The notes beneath the pieces were generated by a model. It had not been told where the DNA came from, ran no database searches, and worked only from the letters and a program-made list of their open reading frames with translations. A stretch of DNA of 64,000 nucleotides. Origin: Diphasiastrum complanatum. Its lineage: Eukaryota > Streptophyta > Lycopodiopsida > Lycopodiales > Lycopodiaceae. Position 1 is the stretch's first letter. Each line of letters begins with the position of its first letter. The DNA lies in assembly GCA_029204225.1 (NCBI GenBank), contig CM055106.1, positions 20,579,285 to 20,643,284 on the forward strand, in the 5' to 3' direction. This document shows positions 53,792 through 64,000 of this stretch, in pieces. The position numbers and the translations under genes were made by a program.

Positions 53792-56324
53792 TGACATGTT
53801 TGATATAACTTGCTTCAACAATTTTCAGTCCAAGAACTTAAAGAGTTTCAGCAGTAGTAAACAGTATTCAGAGTTTCTTCTACTTGTTTACTCTTCTTCA
53901 TCTTGTAAAAATCAGTAGCAAACAACACAGAGACTTGCCATCAAATCGACAATATAACCATCGAAAAATTAGCAGCCTATATCTTCATAGAATAGTATAA
54001 GCTTCTTTGAAAATCAGCTCTGCAGATTTGAATCTAATAGCATAGGGTGAGTAAAAAAAATCAGAACATATCAACGTCTTCTACTTGAGCTAGAGCAGCA
54101 CCATGTCTTCGTCACAGGCTTTTATTTGGCTTGAAAGTCCTGTAAATAAACATAACAAACCAAAACAAGAAAAAACAAAAACAAAACGAGAACGGAATTT
54201 CGGAAAAGCATAGATCATATATTGCTTACGGAAAACCAGAATTTTCATTAACATGACAGAGAACCTTCAGTCTGCACATAACAAGAACTGAACAATTTTT
54301 TTACAAACTGTAAATAAATTTAACAATGCTACAAAAAATGAAAAACAAAAACTAAAAACCAGGTCCTGCTCTTTATGGTGGCTGAAAATATTGATAGAGT
54401 CGTAAATAAATCAGTCCTGCCTCTGTCTTTCTTGAATCTTCGGAATAGATGGACAAAAGACAGCCGACATTCGGAGTTATTGCCCTCAAATTAGATTGAC
54501 AGAGAAAATAGGCCCTCCTCCATAGGTGGAATAAATAGCCTTCATGAGTAATCAAAGCAGCAAGTAATTGCTCTGACAATGCTTACAATGAACTATCTCG
54601 TCCCTCAACAGCCGAGATAAACTTGTTACTCTAGAGTTTTGTAAAAGGAATCATGATCCACTATATAGTTTGATTAATACTTGGTCAATGTTAATTACAA
54701 ATCTATAGAATGTAGAATCCATCATTCAACAGAATCACAATGACATTCACAGGGTCATTCAGAATAGCACTGAAGTATGGATGTGAGACAAGACAGTCTA
54801 GAATCTGTATTGAACATTACTCAAAATGTTGTCACCACAATACAATTCTGCAATACAATAGTTATTCAATAGAGAATGCATTTGCATTGCCAGTTTAGTC
54901 TAAATCCCTATGAAAACTCTCATATCTGCTCTCCATCTCCTGCAAAGCTAAGCATGAAGAATGTTTGACTGAATGAGAATGGCAAAGGCCTGGCCATTGT
55001 ATAGTGCCTAAATCTCGTAGAGCAGAAGAAGGTCTGATAACTGTCACAAAATATAGTCCAATAGAGGCCTGACATATGTTGGAGTCTGCTCATAAGCCTA
55101 TAACATATTGCCACATGTAAACGACTGTCCATATGCCTATCATAACCTCCTTGGCATGAGAGAAGGGTCACGTTGACTGCATTTCATGGTGCCGGGTATG
55201 GTAATGCCATCAAATCTGAGTGTAGGTTGGTTGAAGGAGTTCTTGGAGATGCATTGAGGGTTGTTCCCAAAGAAATTAAATGCTGATAACTGAAAACATG
55301 CCTGTGTGGAATATTGGCTACAAATCGATGGTGGTTAACGTGATGTAGAAAAAGCGCTGACAGAATACTCTAGAAAATTCTGACTTGTGATAATATGTGG
55401 CTAAAACAACTGCTGGATTGATGCTATAAAGGCACAAAGAACTCTTGTAGGGCTGCCATTGGAGAATCTGCCTTCGCAGATGGCCGCTAAGAGGTGTGTG
55501 AAGAGCGTTGAAGGATCAGTAACGATTGTTGGCTGCCCTGCTGGAAGAAGCTACCAAACATACCTGAAAAATGAAGAGTGATGGTCGCTGACTCAGAACA
55601 GCCATTTAGAACCTGCATAGATGGAGAAAGAAGAGCTTTGGCTCCCGCTTAGTAATGCATGAGGTGGTGTGCTGAAGGTTACTAATGAGGAAGACGCCAA
55701 TAGGAAAGGCTCTGATCTACTCGTCCATTGCCCTAACCACTTCGAAGAAAGAGAGAGAGGATAAATGCTCGAACTTCTTCATAGGTCTTCGATTCCCATT
55801 TAAGGACTGTCTTGAGATTAGAAGGCAACTTGAAAATTCATGTAGTCTTTGAAAAGAAGTGCCAATAGTTGGAGTAGACTGGTGTTATTTGGTCTTCACA
55901 AAATTGATAATGCCCAAAGAGAAGTTTGAATATGCCCATGAAAAATGCATAGGTGGAAAAGCCCGACTGCTGCCATTGAAGTTTAGAGTCAACTGCAGAA
56001 AATTGCCACAAGAGTGCCCTTGCTGCCACAGCCTTCATAATTCCATGACCTTCACCCCTTGTGAACTCGGCTCTTTATAGATTGAGGCCACATTGAAATC
56101 GTATATTGAGACTTAGGGTCAGCAAGGCTAAAGGTGATCGGTTACAGCTTAAGACTATGCTATGCATTGTGGTAAAGGACAAAAGTTTAAGATTTTGCAA
56201 TAAAAATCCAAAATATTTAATAAATATTGAAACCATGCCACCACAGAAATGACCTGGGTAGGGCTCAAAGAAGATAACTAAGTTGCTTTTCTTTAGAAAT
56301 TGTATTTTCTGCACCAGAAGATAC
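53790..56324. other. long spacer, no gene recognised
   Basis: Short frames on both strands show no conserved motif. It could be intron of a gene that includes the exon at 56325-56484. Confidence 0.3.
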
Positions 56325-56484
56325 CAAGTTTTGAGATTCTAGAAGCAAAGACCATGTTTGCATTGGTGTCATCATTGTGGCTTCCACTAGTACTGTGTTC
56401 CCAACCTCCATCCTTGCAAACCCGAGACTCTTGTTGTGTCATTACATAAGGACAGTTTTCCTCTTTGGTAGCACTGTCAAAGTA
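56325..56484 (-). other. possible isolated exon
   Basis: A minus-strand open stretch between an acceptor TTTCAG and a donor GTATCT. It reads YFDSATKEENCPYVMTQQES and RVCKDGGWEHSTSGSHNDDT. Its composition is protein-like and unlike nearby transposons. The gene is not recognised. Confidence 0.35.
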
Positions 56485-57347
56485 CTGAAACATGTGTATT
56501 GCTCACTAACATAAACAAATAAATTCTAGCTTACATAACAAATGACTTCTAGCTTCATTGTAAACAACAATGAAACATGAATGATAATGCTCTACTCTTT
56601 TATCTTTCTATGTCGATTTGAGGCTGAGTTGTCAAGGTGACGACCAATATAGCACTCCTATCAGGAGGAGAATGTTAAGGATGGTTGGAAATCATTATAG
56701 CGCACTCTAGGGCTGACTTACTGCCTAATGACATACGTAACTCTTGAGTTGACTATCCTTACTATTCTAAAGATTGATAGTTCTAACTTGGTTCACCTGT
56801 AAAGCGTAATGTACCAACTTGTCAGAAGTCTCCTGCCAGTAGATTCATTGCAAGTCAGGATCAAAATAAAAAGGACTACATAACAACTATTTTGCCGAAA
56901 TCTTCCTTGCAACAAGCTATGTGAATAGTAAGCAGCAATAAGAGTGTCCAATAAGAATGATTCAAAAAGAAAAATGAATGAGAAACTAGTTCACATAAAG
57001 AGCAAATTGGAGGTTTTTACCTTGCAAGGAAACAAACAGAAATTGTCTTAAGAAACTATTGATAAAAAGTGAATTTTTATAACCCTGAATCTGATTCATC
57101 AATATACATCTCTTGTTGTGTCTCTGATTGAGTGAATGTGTTACAACAAGTAGTGCACATGTATTTATATTGCTACAGGACAGGTCTTTTGGCCTTTTAT
57201 TTACAGGTCTTTTGGCCTACTCATGCTATAACAGTAGATATCTACTCGTTTACGACGGTTGATATTCAAATAGACGCTCTGTTTCCAGACTCGAATAAAT
57301 TCTATTTGCAAATTATTCGTGACAGTCCATCTCTTCGCCTCAGCTTT

Positions 57348-57423
57348 GTAGTCAACAAGAAAGCCCCGAGCTTCTACAGGTAATTGTAGTCAACAAGAAA
57401 GCCCCGAGCTTCTACAGGTAATT
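57348..57423. repeat. perfect 38-bp tandem duplication
   Basis: GTAGTCAACAAGAAAGCCCC plus 18 more bases occurs twice without a gap or mismatch, so it is probably recent. Confidence 0.95.
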
Positions 57424-57864
57424 GTTTTGTGAATTTTTCGCGAAACTTTCGAGTTGACTACAAGACAAAGTTCACGAATCCTTCGAGGTTGATCACGAAT
57501 AAAAATGTTTCGAGTTCGTGTTCGTTTCTTATCCTTTGTCAAGTAAACTGTGTGCTTTGTTAGTAGAATCAAGATCTGTCTGATCAGTTGTTCTACACAA
57601 TGTTGTGGATAAGCAATGGCAGGTCTAGTGTAGAGGGATTTGATCCTTGATGGCCCTCAATTTGAAGATTTTATTAGGATAGAAGCAATACTCTTCGAAG
57701 CAAAGGTCCCATCTAGTCTCTACCTTGGCTGCCATTAGCAGGGTCTCCACATTGTAGTAGGCTTCCAGAACAATTGGATCTAGAGAATTAGCCACGTCGA
57801 TCATGAACTAGTTGAAGGCCCTTGTGAAGTTGATAATTGTGCTCCAACCTTGTTTATGGGTTAG

Positions 57865-58374
57865 TGTTGGATTTATTCCCTCTACTCTCCTTAAATCCCA
57901 TTTTTAATCTGCCTTCATTCATGCTGCATATTTACTAACGTTGTCGCGTAGTCTGCATATTTACACACAAATTCGCACAAACGAAGAAAAGGCAAAAGAA
58001 TCGCAACATTGTATTTTTACGCACGTTATGGAGATAGGCGCACTATCTTACAGAATGCCAAAGGTGCCCTGAAAGCAAAGGCAGACACACTTTTCACATT
58101 GTCATCACCAACGATCACTTCAGCATTGACTGACATCACACCCTTTTCACACTCACCCCATGCAGTTGCGCTAACAAATTGGACAACGACTGCAGCCACC
58201 CACGATCTCTTACAGACAGCACATTTACTCTATACTTTCCACATCTGCACACCTGTAATATAATGTATATATACTGGATACCATTTGTGTATTCAGATCA
58301 ATGAGTAAATGAGTTGATGAGTTGATGAATGAGATGAAGTAGATGCCTTGCGCATTGATTTTTGATTGTCAACA
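57865..58374 (+). repeat. probable 5' LTR of copia D
   Basis: Starts TGTTGGATTT and ends TTGTCAACA, giving TG...CA ends with short inverted termini. A TATATATA box lies at about 58264. Copia D gag follows about 250 bp downstream. No clear primer-binding site follows, which lowers confidence. Confidence 0.45.
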
Positions 58375-58599
58375 ATAAGGTTTTATTCCTTTACAGATTG
58401 GATAAGCTTCGTAGGGCACGCGGTTTTGTCCGCTATTGTCTTGTGGTCTACCGCATTATTGACATGTATACATGACATACTCAATCTGATACAGTTCTTT
58501 GTTCTGCATTCAGATCTATGTTAATATTGTTATGCTTATCATTCATTCTGTCTGATCTTTCTAGTTGTTATTTCTGGTAATAGACAACTAACATTTAGT

Positions 58600-60560
58600 C
58601 TTGTCTTTTGCGAATCTATCGCGACTAACGAAGTGCGAGATATAGCTTCCAAGCTACATCTGAAGAAAAAATTGTACTCCCTCAAGATGACAAATGGTGA
58701 TTCTCTGCAGAATCACATTAAACAATTCAAAGACCTGCTAAGACAAATGGCCGCTATCGGATCCGTCATAGACGATCAAGACGTAGTGATGCAACTGCTT
58801 ATAAGCTTGCCAAGTTCTTATGACAACCGGGTGATGATCATCACGACTCATCCAGAATTGACTCTCTTGAGAGTCATTACTATGTTGTTGTAGGAAGATA
58901 CGCGAAGGAACGAAGCCTCGAGTTCCTCAGCTGATTCTCATGCCTTGTACACCAACAAGAGCACGACAAAACAGAAGAAGAAAAAAGGCCCAAAGCAATC
59001 AAAGCTAGACTAGAAACCAGCTCAGCACAAGGAATAGTCAAATCCGCAGACAAAGAAGAAGCTGTTCTGTAGATACTGCAAACGAAACAACCACGAAATA
59101 CAAGATTGCCGAATACTTCAAGCGAAAAACAATAGCAAAGGGCAGTCGAATCAAGTGGCAAATGCAGCTGCAAAAGCTCCACAATCTATTCAAAAAGCGG
59201 ATCATGATGTCTTTATGACCAACCATCAAGGAGCATCTGGCAACAGTTCTTGGTTCCTGGATTCCGAAGCCACTCAGCACATGACTAGCCTCATTGGCTG
59301 TTTCGAGTCCTATACACCTTACAGTACTCAGAAATTCGTTCACCTTGGTGACAATAGCACACAAGCTATTAAAGGTGAAGGCACTATAAGATTATGCTTT
59401 GCAAATGATCATTCGAAGCTACTCTCTAAAGTCCTGTATGTACCAAAGTTATCTACGAATCTGCCCTCTAAAAGCAGAATCACAGATCTAGGACATTCGA
59501 ATGTGATCAATGTAAAGTAGTTGATAGGATAGGTAAGATCCTAGCACTCAGAAAGAGGCATGGGTAATTGTATAAATTGAGTCCTTTTTTTTTTTGGCTC
59601 TAGTTAGGCTCTCAATACTTCAATTCATTCAAATAAATGTTTACTTTGGCATTATAGACTTGGTCATTTAAATCATGCTACTGTACAACGAATGTCTAGA
59701 CAATTTATTATTCTTGAACTCGACTATCCTCGCAAAAAGGTCGAGTTACATGTCTGTCAAGACTGTCTATTTAGTAAACAGACTAGAAAACCATTTAAGT
59801 CAAGCCATCAGCATGTTGCTAGAGGATTGCTAGATGTTGTACATTCAGATATTTGTGGCCCGATGAAAAATCCTTCGCTGAAGGACGCCAAGTATTTTAT
59901 AACCTTTATTGACAAATTCTCCAGAAGGACTATGGTGTACTTCATAAAGAAAAAATCAGAAGCCTTCAACTGCTTCAGAATCTTAAGGAGAGTGCATAAA
60001 AGGAGACTGGAAGGACAATCAAGGCCCTAAGGTCAGACAACGGTGGAGAATATATCTTTGTCGAGTTTAAGGAGTACTACCAAAGCCAAGGCATTGAGCA
60101 GCAATTCATCACTCCTTACAGTCCTCAGTCTAATGCTTAGTTGAGAGGAAGAACTGTACTCTGGTCAAATCTGCTAAATGTATGCTATCGCATTCATCGT
60201 TGCCCAAGATATTCTGGGCTGAAGTTGTCTCCACTGTAAATGAACTTTATCGGAGAATAATTTTCCGACAATGACAATCTTCATCAGCTCAGTGGCTATT
60301 CTAATGCAAGCTGGGGAGGAGATGCAGACAATCATAAGTTCACATCTAGATTTACATTTTTCTTCAACGACGGTCCTATTTCGTGGAACAGTCGTAAGCA
60401 AATCTCTATCGCACTTTCTTCTACTGAAGCAGAATACATTGCTACTTCTCAATCTATTAAGAAAGCGTTTTGGCTCCATCTGTATTAGTATAGCCCTACA
60501 ATTTTGTTTTGTGATAACCAAAGTGCTATTGCCTTATCATCTTCTAATATTCTGGTTGAG
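58600..60560 (+). pseudogene. copia D: gag, protease, integrase, RNase H; RT deleted
   Basis: Plus strand. Gag reads LYSLKMTNGDSLQNHIKQFK and ISLPSSYDNRVM (58633-58893). A knuckle FCRYCKRNNHEIQDC follows near 59080. The protease reads WFLDSEATQHMTSLIGCF, where DSGA is DSEA, and VLYVPKLSTNL. The integrase reads CQDCLFSKQTRKPFKSSHQH, LLDVVHSDICGPM, LRSDNGGEY and TPYSPQSNA. RNase H then reads ISWNSRKQISIALSSTEAEY and FCDNQSAIALSSS. The whole RT is missing between about 60190 and 60290. Confidence 0.8.
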
Positions 60561-60840
60561 GATGCAGAAGGGCGATGACATTGGCCAGTTTAAGCTTCAG
60601 AAGGTCTTCGATCTTACACGGTAAAGTGTAGCCTCATCTAGTCTTGATTTTTGGATATTCTTTTATGAAGGGCGTCGACTATTCTGAGTTTGGTACTGCA
60701 TAGATTTTTTAGTACCAACGTTGGTGCACAGTGTGAAGGATTTCAGATCATTCAAGATCCAATCCATGTCCCTGATCTTTGGTTACAATAAAGAACAAAC
60801 CAACAATATGTTTGTTGTCCATACAATTACAGTACCCTAC
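60561..60840. other. spacer between copia D and copia E
   Basis: No recognisable coding sequence. It may contain the degraded 3' end of copia D. Confidence 0.3.
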
Positions 60841-61295
60841 TGTATTTCACACATGTATAATCGAAAATAGCAATAAATGATCATTCTACACACAAGATTA
60901 CAAGATAACACCAAGATAGTGCACCAATGAGTAGTAGAACCCAAAGAGAACCATGTATAATGATGAAATGAGAGAGATAAGAGAGAAGATGTGTCTCTCC
61001 ACGAGTTACATCCTTTTATAGAGTGTCCAAACCCTATTTGGCCACTTGGCTTTCCCTCCAAAATGTAAACCCTACTATTTTGGGTCTAGATTCAATGTGC
61101 CCAATGTTCAAATTTGAATCTCTCTCAAACTCGACTACCAACTTTCCCACACTTTCAGAAAGTGTTTATTGAATGTATTTTAAACTAATATAACTTCAAA
61201 AAGTTTATCTCTAAGTCTAAAACAAGCTTTGGCCTCTTATTGACAATTTACCAAAATATGACTAAACTAGACTAAACTAGTTGAAATCTCTCACA
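60841..61295 (-). repeat. 3' LTR of copia E
   Basis: TGTATTTCACACATG...ATCTCTCACA, 455 bp. The polypurine tract complement CTCCCTCTTC lies just inside at 61296. A TATAAAAGG box on the minus strand lies at about 61012-61020. Confidence 0.75.
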
Positions 61296-63700
61296 CTCCC
61301 TCTTCAACTAGTTTTGGCATAGTTCTGACAATAGAGCTTTGATCCAACTTTAGAATGATATCCATCCTAAGTATAGATCTCCTTTCTAAGGTTCTAAAGT
61401 ATCTTTCATAATTGATATAGAGAATAGTGTCCAAATTGGATGCTTCACTATTTCTTACATCAATTTTGCACATCAAGATATAACTAGAACATGAAGAACC
61501 AAATAGAATGTCAATGAAATGATTTTTCCATGTTTCAAACTTTGAACTCTCTAGAAAATTATAGCAACCAAACAATAAATGTGAGTGATGACCATTTGCT
61601 TGCTTGCTCCTCCAACTTTGTCCTTTCTTGATATGTCCCTCTCCACCATAAAACTCCATGAATGAGCCTCCATCTTCATCTTGCCACAAGATATCATCAA
61701 CACTTGATGACTTGGCCATGAATGAGTGACATACTCCAATAGCTTCATTTCCATCAGCAAAACCAGCCAAGAATGCATGTACAAGTCCAACAATAAGATA
61801 TTACAAGACAATGTCACTAATTTGTCCATATCTTGACAATTTGCACACATCCACATGAAATAGCTCAAACATGAGATAAAACAAGTAAAGTAAACTTGAA
61901 CAACACTTCCTTGTTGCTCCTTTGACCTTACTTGAGTCTTCAATAAGTTGCAAAAACATATCCATAACATCTTTGCCAAAAAAACCTTCCTTTGATGCTC
62001 TTGACTAGCTCCAAATTGCCACCTGTCCTTTTGTGTTGTTGAAGCCCTTTGCGACCAACCTCTTGATCTTCCTCTTGACCATCAAAGTCATTGAAAAAAC
62101 TTTGTTTTCCAGATCCATTACTTGCTTTTCCAGTATGAAAACCATGAGAACCAATATCCACTTGCATAGCATCATCTACACAAGAAAATTCTCCAAAACA
62201 TGTGAGTAAAGCAAAATGAGTCGCTTCCACTTGCTTACCTTTCTGTTGATCATCAAAGATATGAATATCTTCAGACATGAGCCTCTGGAAATACTCCCTC
62301 TTGAACATATTATCTATATCCAACAAGATCTTATCAATGCTTGATCTCGAACTTCCACAAAGGTTAGTGAAAACAATGTCACCAATGTCACCATCATAAA
62401 TCAAAAGATAGATTCCAAACTTTCCATCCAACATGAAGTAGAGTAGGTGAAGATGAGTATCAAACCTAATAAATCCAGACCTCTTGAGTCCATAAAAAAC
62501 CTCAATAAGCTCACCAATGAGATCTCCCTTGCCTTGAAGGAATTGCCTCTCAATTTGCTCCATGTAGTCTTCTCCAACCAACCTTTTGCCATCTTGATCA
62601 TGAGTGATCAATTCATAATCATAGAATCCTTTGAGTTGATGAAGAGATGTGAGATCCATTCCTAGGATCTTCCCAAGAACCAATCTTCCATTGCTCTTTC
62701 CTTCATAAGACTCCTTAATGATTGCATCATAAAAAGTAGAAAACTCAAAAACATTAGAAGCCATGAAAAAAATGATTAGTACCTTCAACATAAGGATGAT
62801 TGAAGTACTCTCTTTTTTCAAACAAGAACTTCTACTCAATGTTTTAGTTAATGACTCATATGATAATGATTCTTCCTCACTATCATTCACATTGACATCA
62901 TTCAAAGTACATCCTACTTTGAACTCTTCACATACTTCTCTTCTTCTTGACTTGTGACTATCTCCCTCACCAAGTCTCTTGATAGAACCATTTGATCTAC
63001 TCTCTTTATGAAGATATGTGACTCCACTTGCTGGAAAAATGACTTTCTTGGAATCATTACAAAAGAATGTAGAAGAACCACCTCCTTCATGCATGCACCT
63101 AGCAACATCTTTTGACATATGATCAAATAAATCATTAACAACAATCTTTTCCAAAGAAGGACCTTCACCTCCATTGATGAAGTTAGCTCTTTCCTTACAT
63201 TTTGCATGCTTGTACTTGCCATGAAAAACCATTGAAACACCATCATTATCCTCAATACTAGCCAAGTTAGCACAAAGATGAACATCTCCAAGAAGCATAT
63301 TAGATCTTGACCTAGATCTAGCATAAGGAAGCTTTTTAGACTTTGCATAAGATCCACCAATCTTATTGATGCTAAAAGGTAACTTTGAAAAGTTGAGACC
63401 ATTCTCCTTTTCCATTCCATCCTTTTTGTTAGCCATAACAAAAGCATCAAGCTTGAAAAGTCTACCTTGTCTATTGCCCCTAGCAACCAAGATTTCTTCC
63501 TTTGTGTAATGAAACAAGCATCACCACCAAACTTTACCATGTATCCTTTCTTTATCATTTGACCAACACTTAGCAAATTCTTTGAAAGTGAAGGAATGTA
63601 AAAAACACCATCAAGTCTTGCTTTCCTATTAGTAGAGAGACAAATAGAAATTGAACCAATATTTTCAATCACACTCACCACCATTGGTTGTGAAAATTGT
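61296..63700 (-). pseudogene. copia E: remodelled pol with a 525-codon open frame
   Basis: 62914-63684 reads the end of protease (VFYIPSLSKNLLSVGQMIKK). The main frame 61940-63517 continues it (ILVARGNRQGRLFKLDAF), then reads an integrase-start-like KLPYARSRSRSNMLLGDVHL. Unfamiliar sequence follows. Further on it becomes RT-like (VFYGLKRSGFIRFDTHLHLL, IYLLIYDGDIGDIVFT), where the YVDD box reads YDGD. 61291-61770 resembles the polyprotein end. The integrase DDE core and gag are absent. The frame is open over 1.57 kb although every catalytic motif I could check is altered. Confidence 0.55.
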
Positions 63701-63764
63701 CAACATTTCCTAGCTAGTTTGAGGCCTAAATTGGCTAAAATTGTAAATAGTTTTGGTTCTGGAG

Positions 63765-64000
63765 TTTCACACGTGTGAACCAGGCCACAATGTTTTTATT
63801 TACTGTATTTTTTCAGTATGATGAAGTGTCAAACTTCATACCCTTCAAAATGAGACCATTTTGATGTATTTTGGTCATATAAGCCATTTTTAGCTATTTT
63901 TCCTATATAGGGAATATCTAGGGTCAAGTACCTTCTAGAGAGAGGAGAGAGAGTCATCTTCCTCATCCATAAATAGTAGGGAAGTCGTGGAGAACAGGTT
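63765..64000 (-). repeat. LTR-like sequence at the window edge
   Basis: Begins TGGAGTTTCACACGTGTGAA, in the style of the other LTR edges here. A TATA-like CTATATAGG lies at about 63905. The right part is outside the window. No primer-binding site was found beside it. Confidence 0.35.

Noticed and set aside
56325-56484. RIN4/NOI-type domain
   Set aside because: The FDSATKEENCPY stretch lacks the VPKFGxW core and the order of the NOI motif.

Overview
The window looks like a repeat-rich stretch of nuclear DNA from a vascular plant with a large genome. The evidence is AT-rich sequence, GT-AG introns with pyrimidine tracts, many decayed Ty1/copia elements primed from initiator Met-tRNA (TGGTATCAGAG), Ty3/gypsy debris, an En/Spm-type transposase gene, a tRNA-derived retroposon and a plant-type PAM2/DUF1771/SMR gene remnant. 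I cannot name the species. No ordinary intact single-copy gene is visible.

Layout. 0-5 kb: a minus-strand copia element cut by the window edge, with a MITE-like insertion inside it and three tandem repeats in the U3 part of its LTR. 5.2-6.0 kb: a frameshifted CID7-like gene. 7.0 kb: a 77-bp tRNA-like retroposon with 16-bp target duplications. 7.2-13 kb: copia and gypsy pieces, a three-exon Transposase_24-type gene and unrecognised minus-strand remnants. 13.8-17.8 kb: a long CT repeat, copia gag debris and isolated LTR/PBS pieces. 18.4-24.1 kb: the most unusual block. It holds a plus-strand unknown multi-exon gene, a convergent minus-strand gene whose N-terminus is a histone H3/CENH3-like fold fused to a long C-terminal region, a leader and upstream region with ten copies of an 18-bp motif on a roughly 26.7-bp lattice, a duplicated G-box-rich unit, and a minus-strand transposase-like gene.

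24.1-28.9 kb: a defective minus-strand copia element (B). 28.9-35.8 kb and 38.3-50.6 kb: two copies of a large duplicated segment carrying a stand-alone RT-connection-like ORF, a gag-only Ty3/gypsy-like ORF with an acidic C-terminal extension, and a PPT/LTR-like end. The second copy was later split by an LTR-complete copia element (A, 41776-47572, TSD GTTAC), and the first copy preserves the empty site. Between the copies (36.5-38.3 kb) lies a compact same-strand array of small ORFs of unknown origin that looks viral or episomal in style. 50.6-64 kb: further copia elements on both strands (C, D, E), LTR-like direct repeats and a possible isolated exon.

Most coding sequence here belongs to decaying mobile elements. 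The parts I could not explain from known families are the histone-fold fusion with its motif array, the small-ORF array, and the transposase-like gene next to the array. Some frameshifts fall in A10 runs, so sequencing or assembly error cannot be excluded for those.
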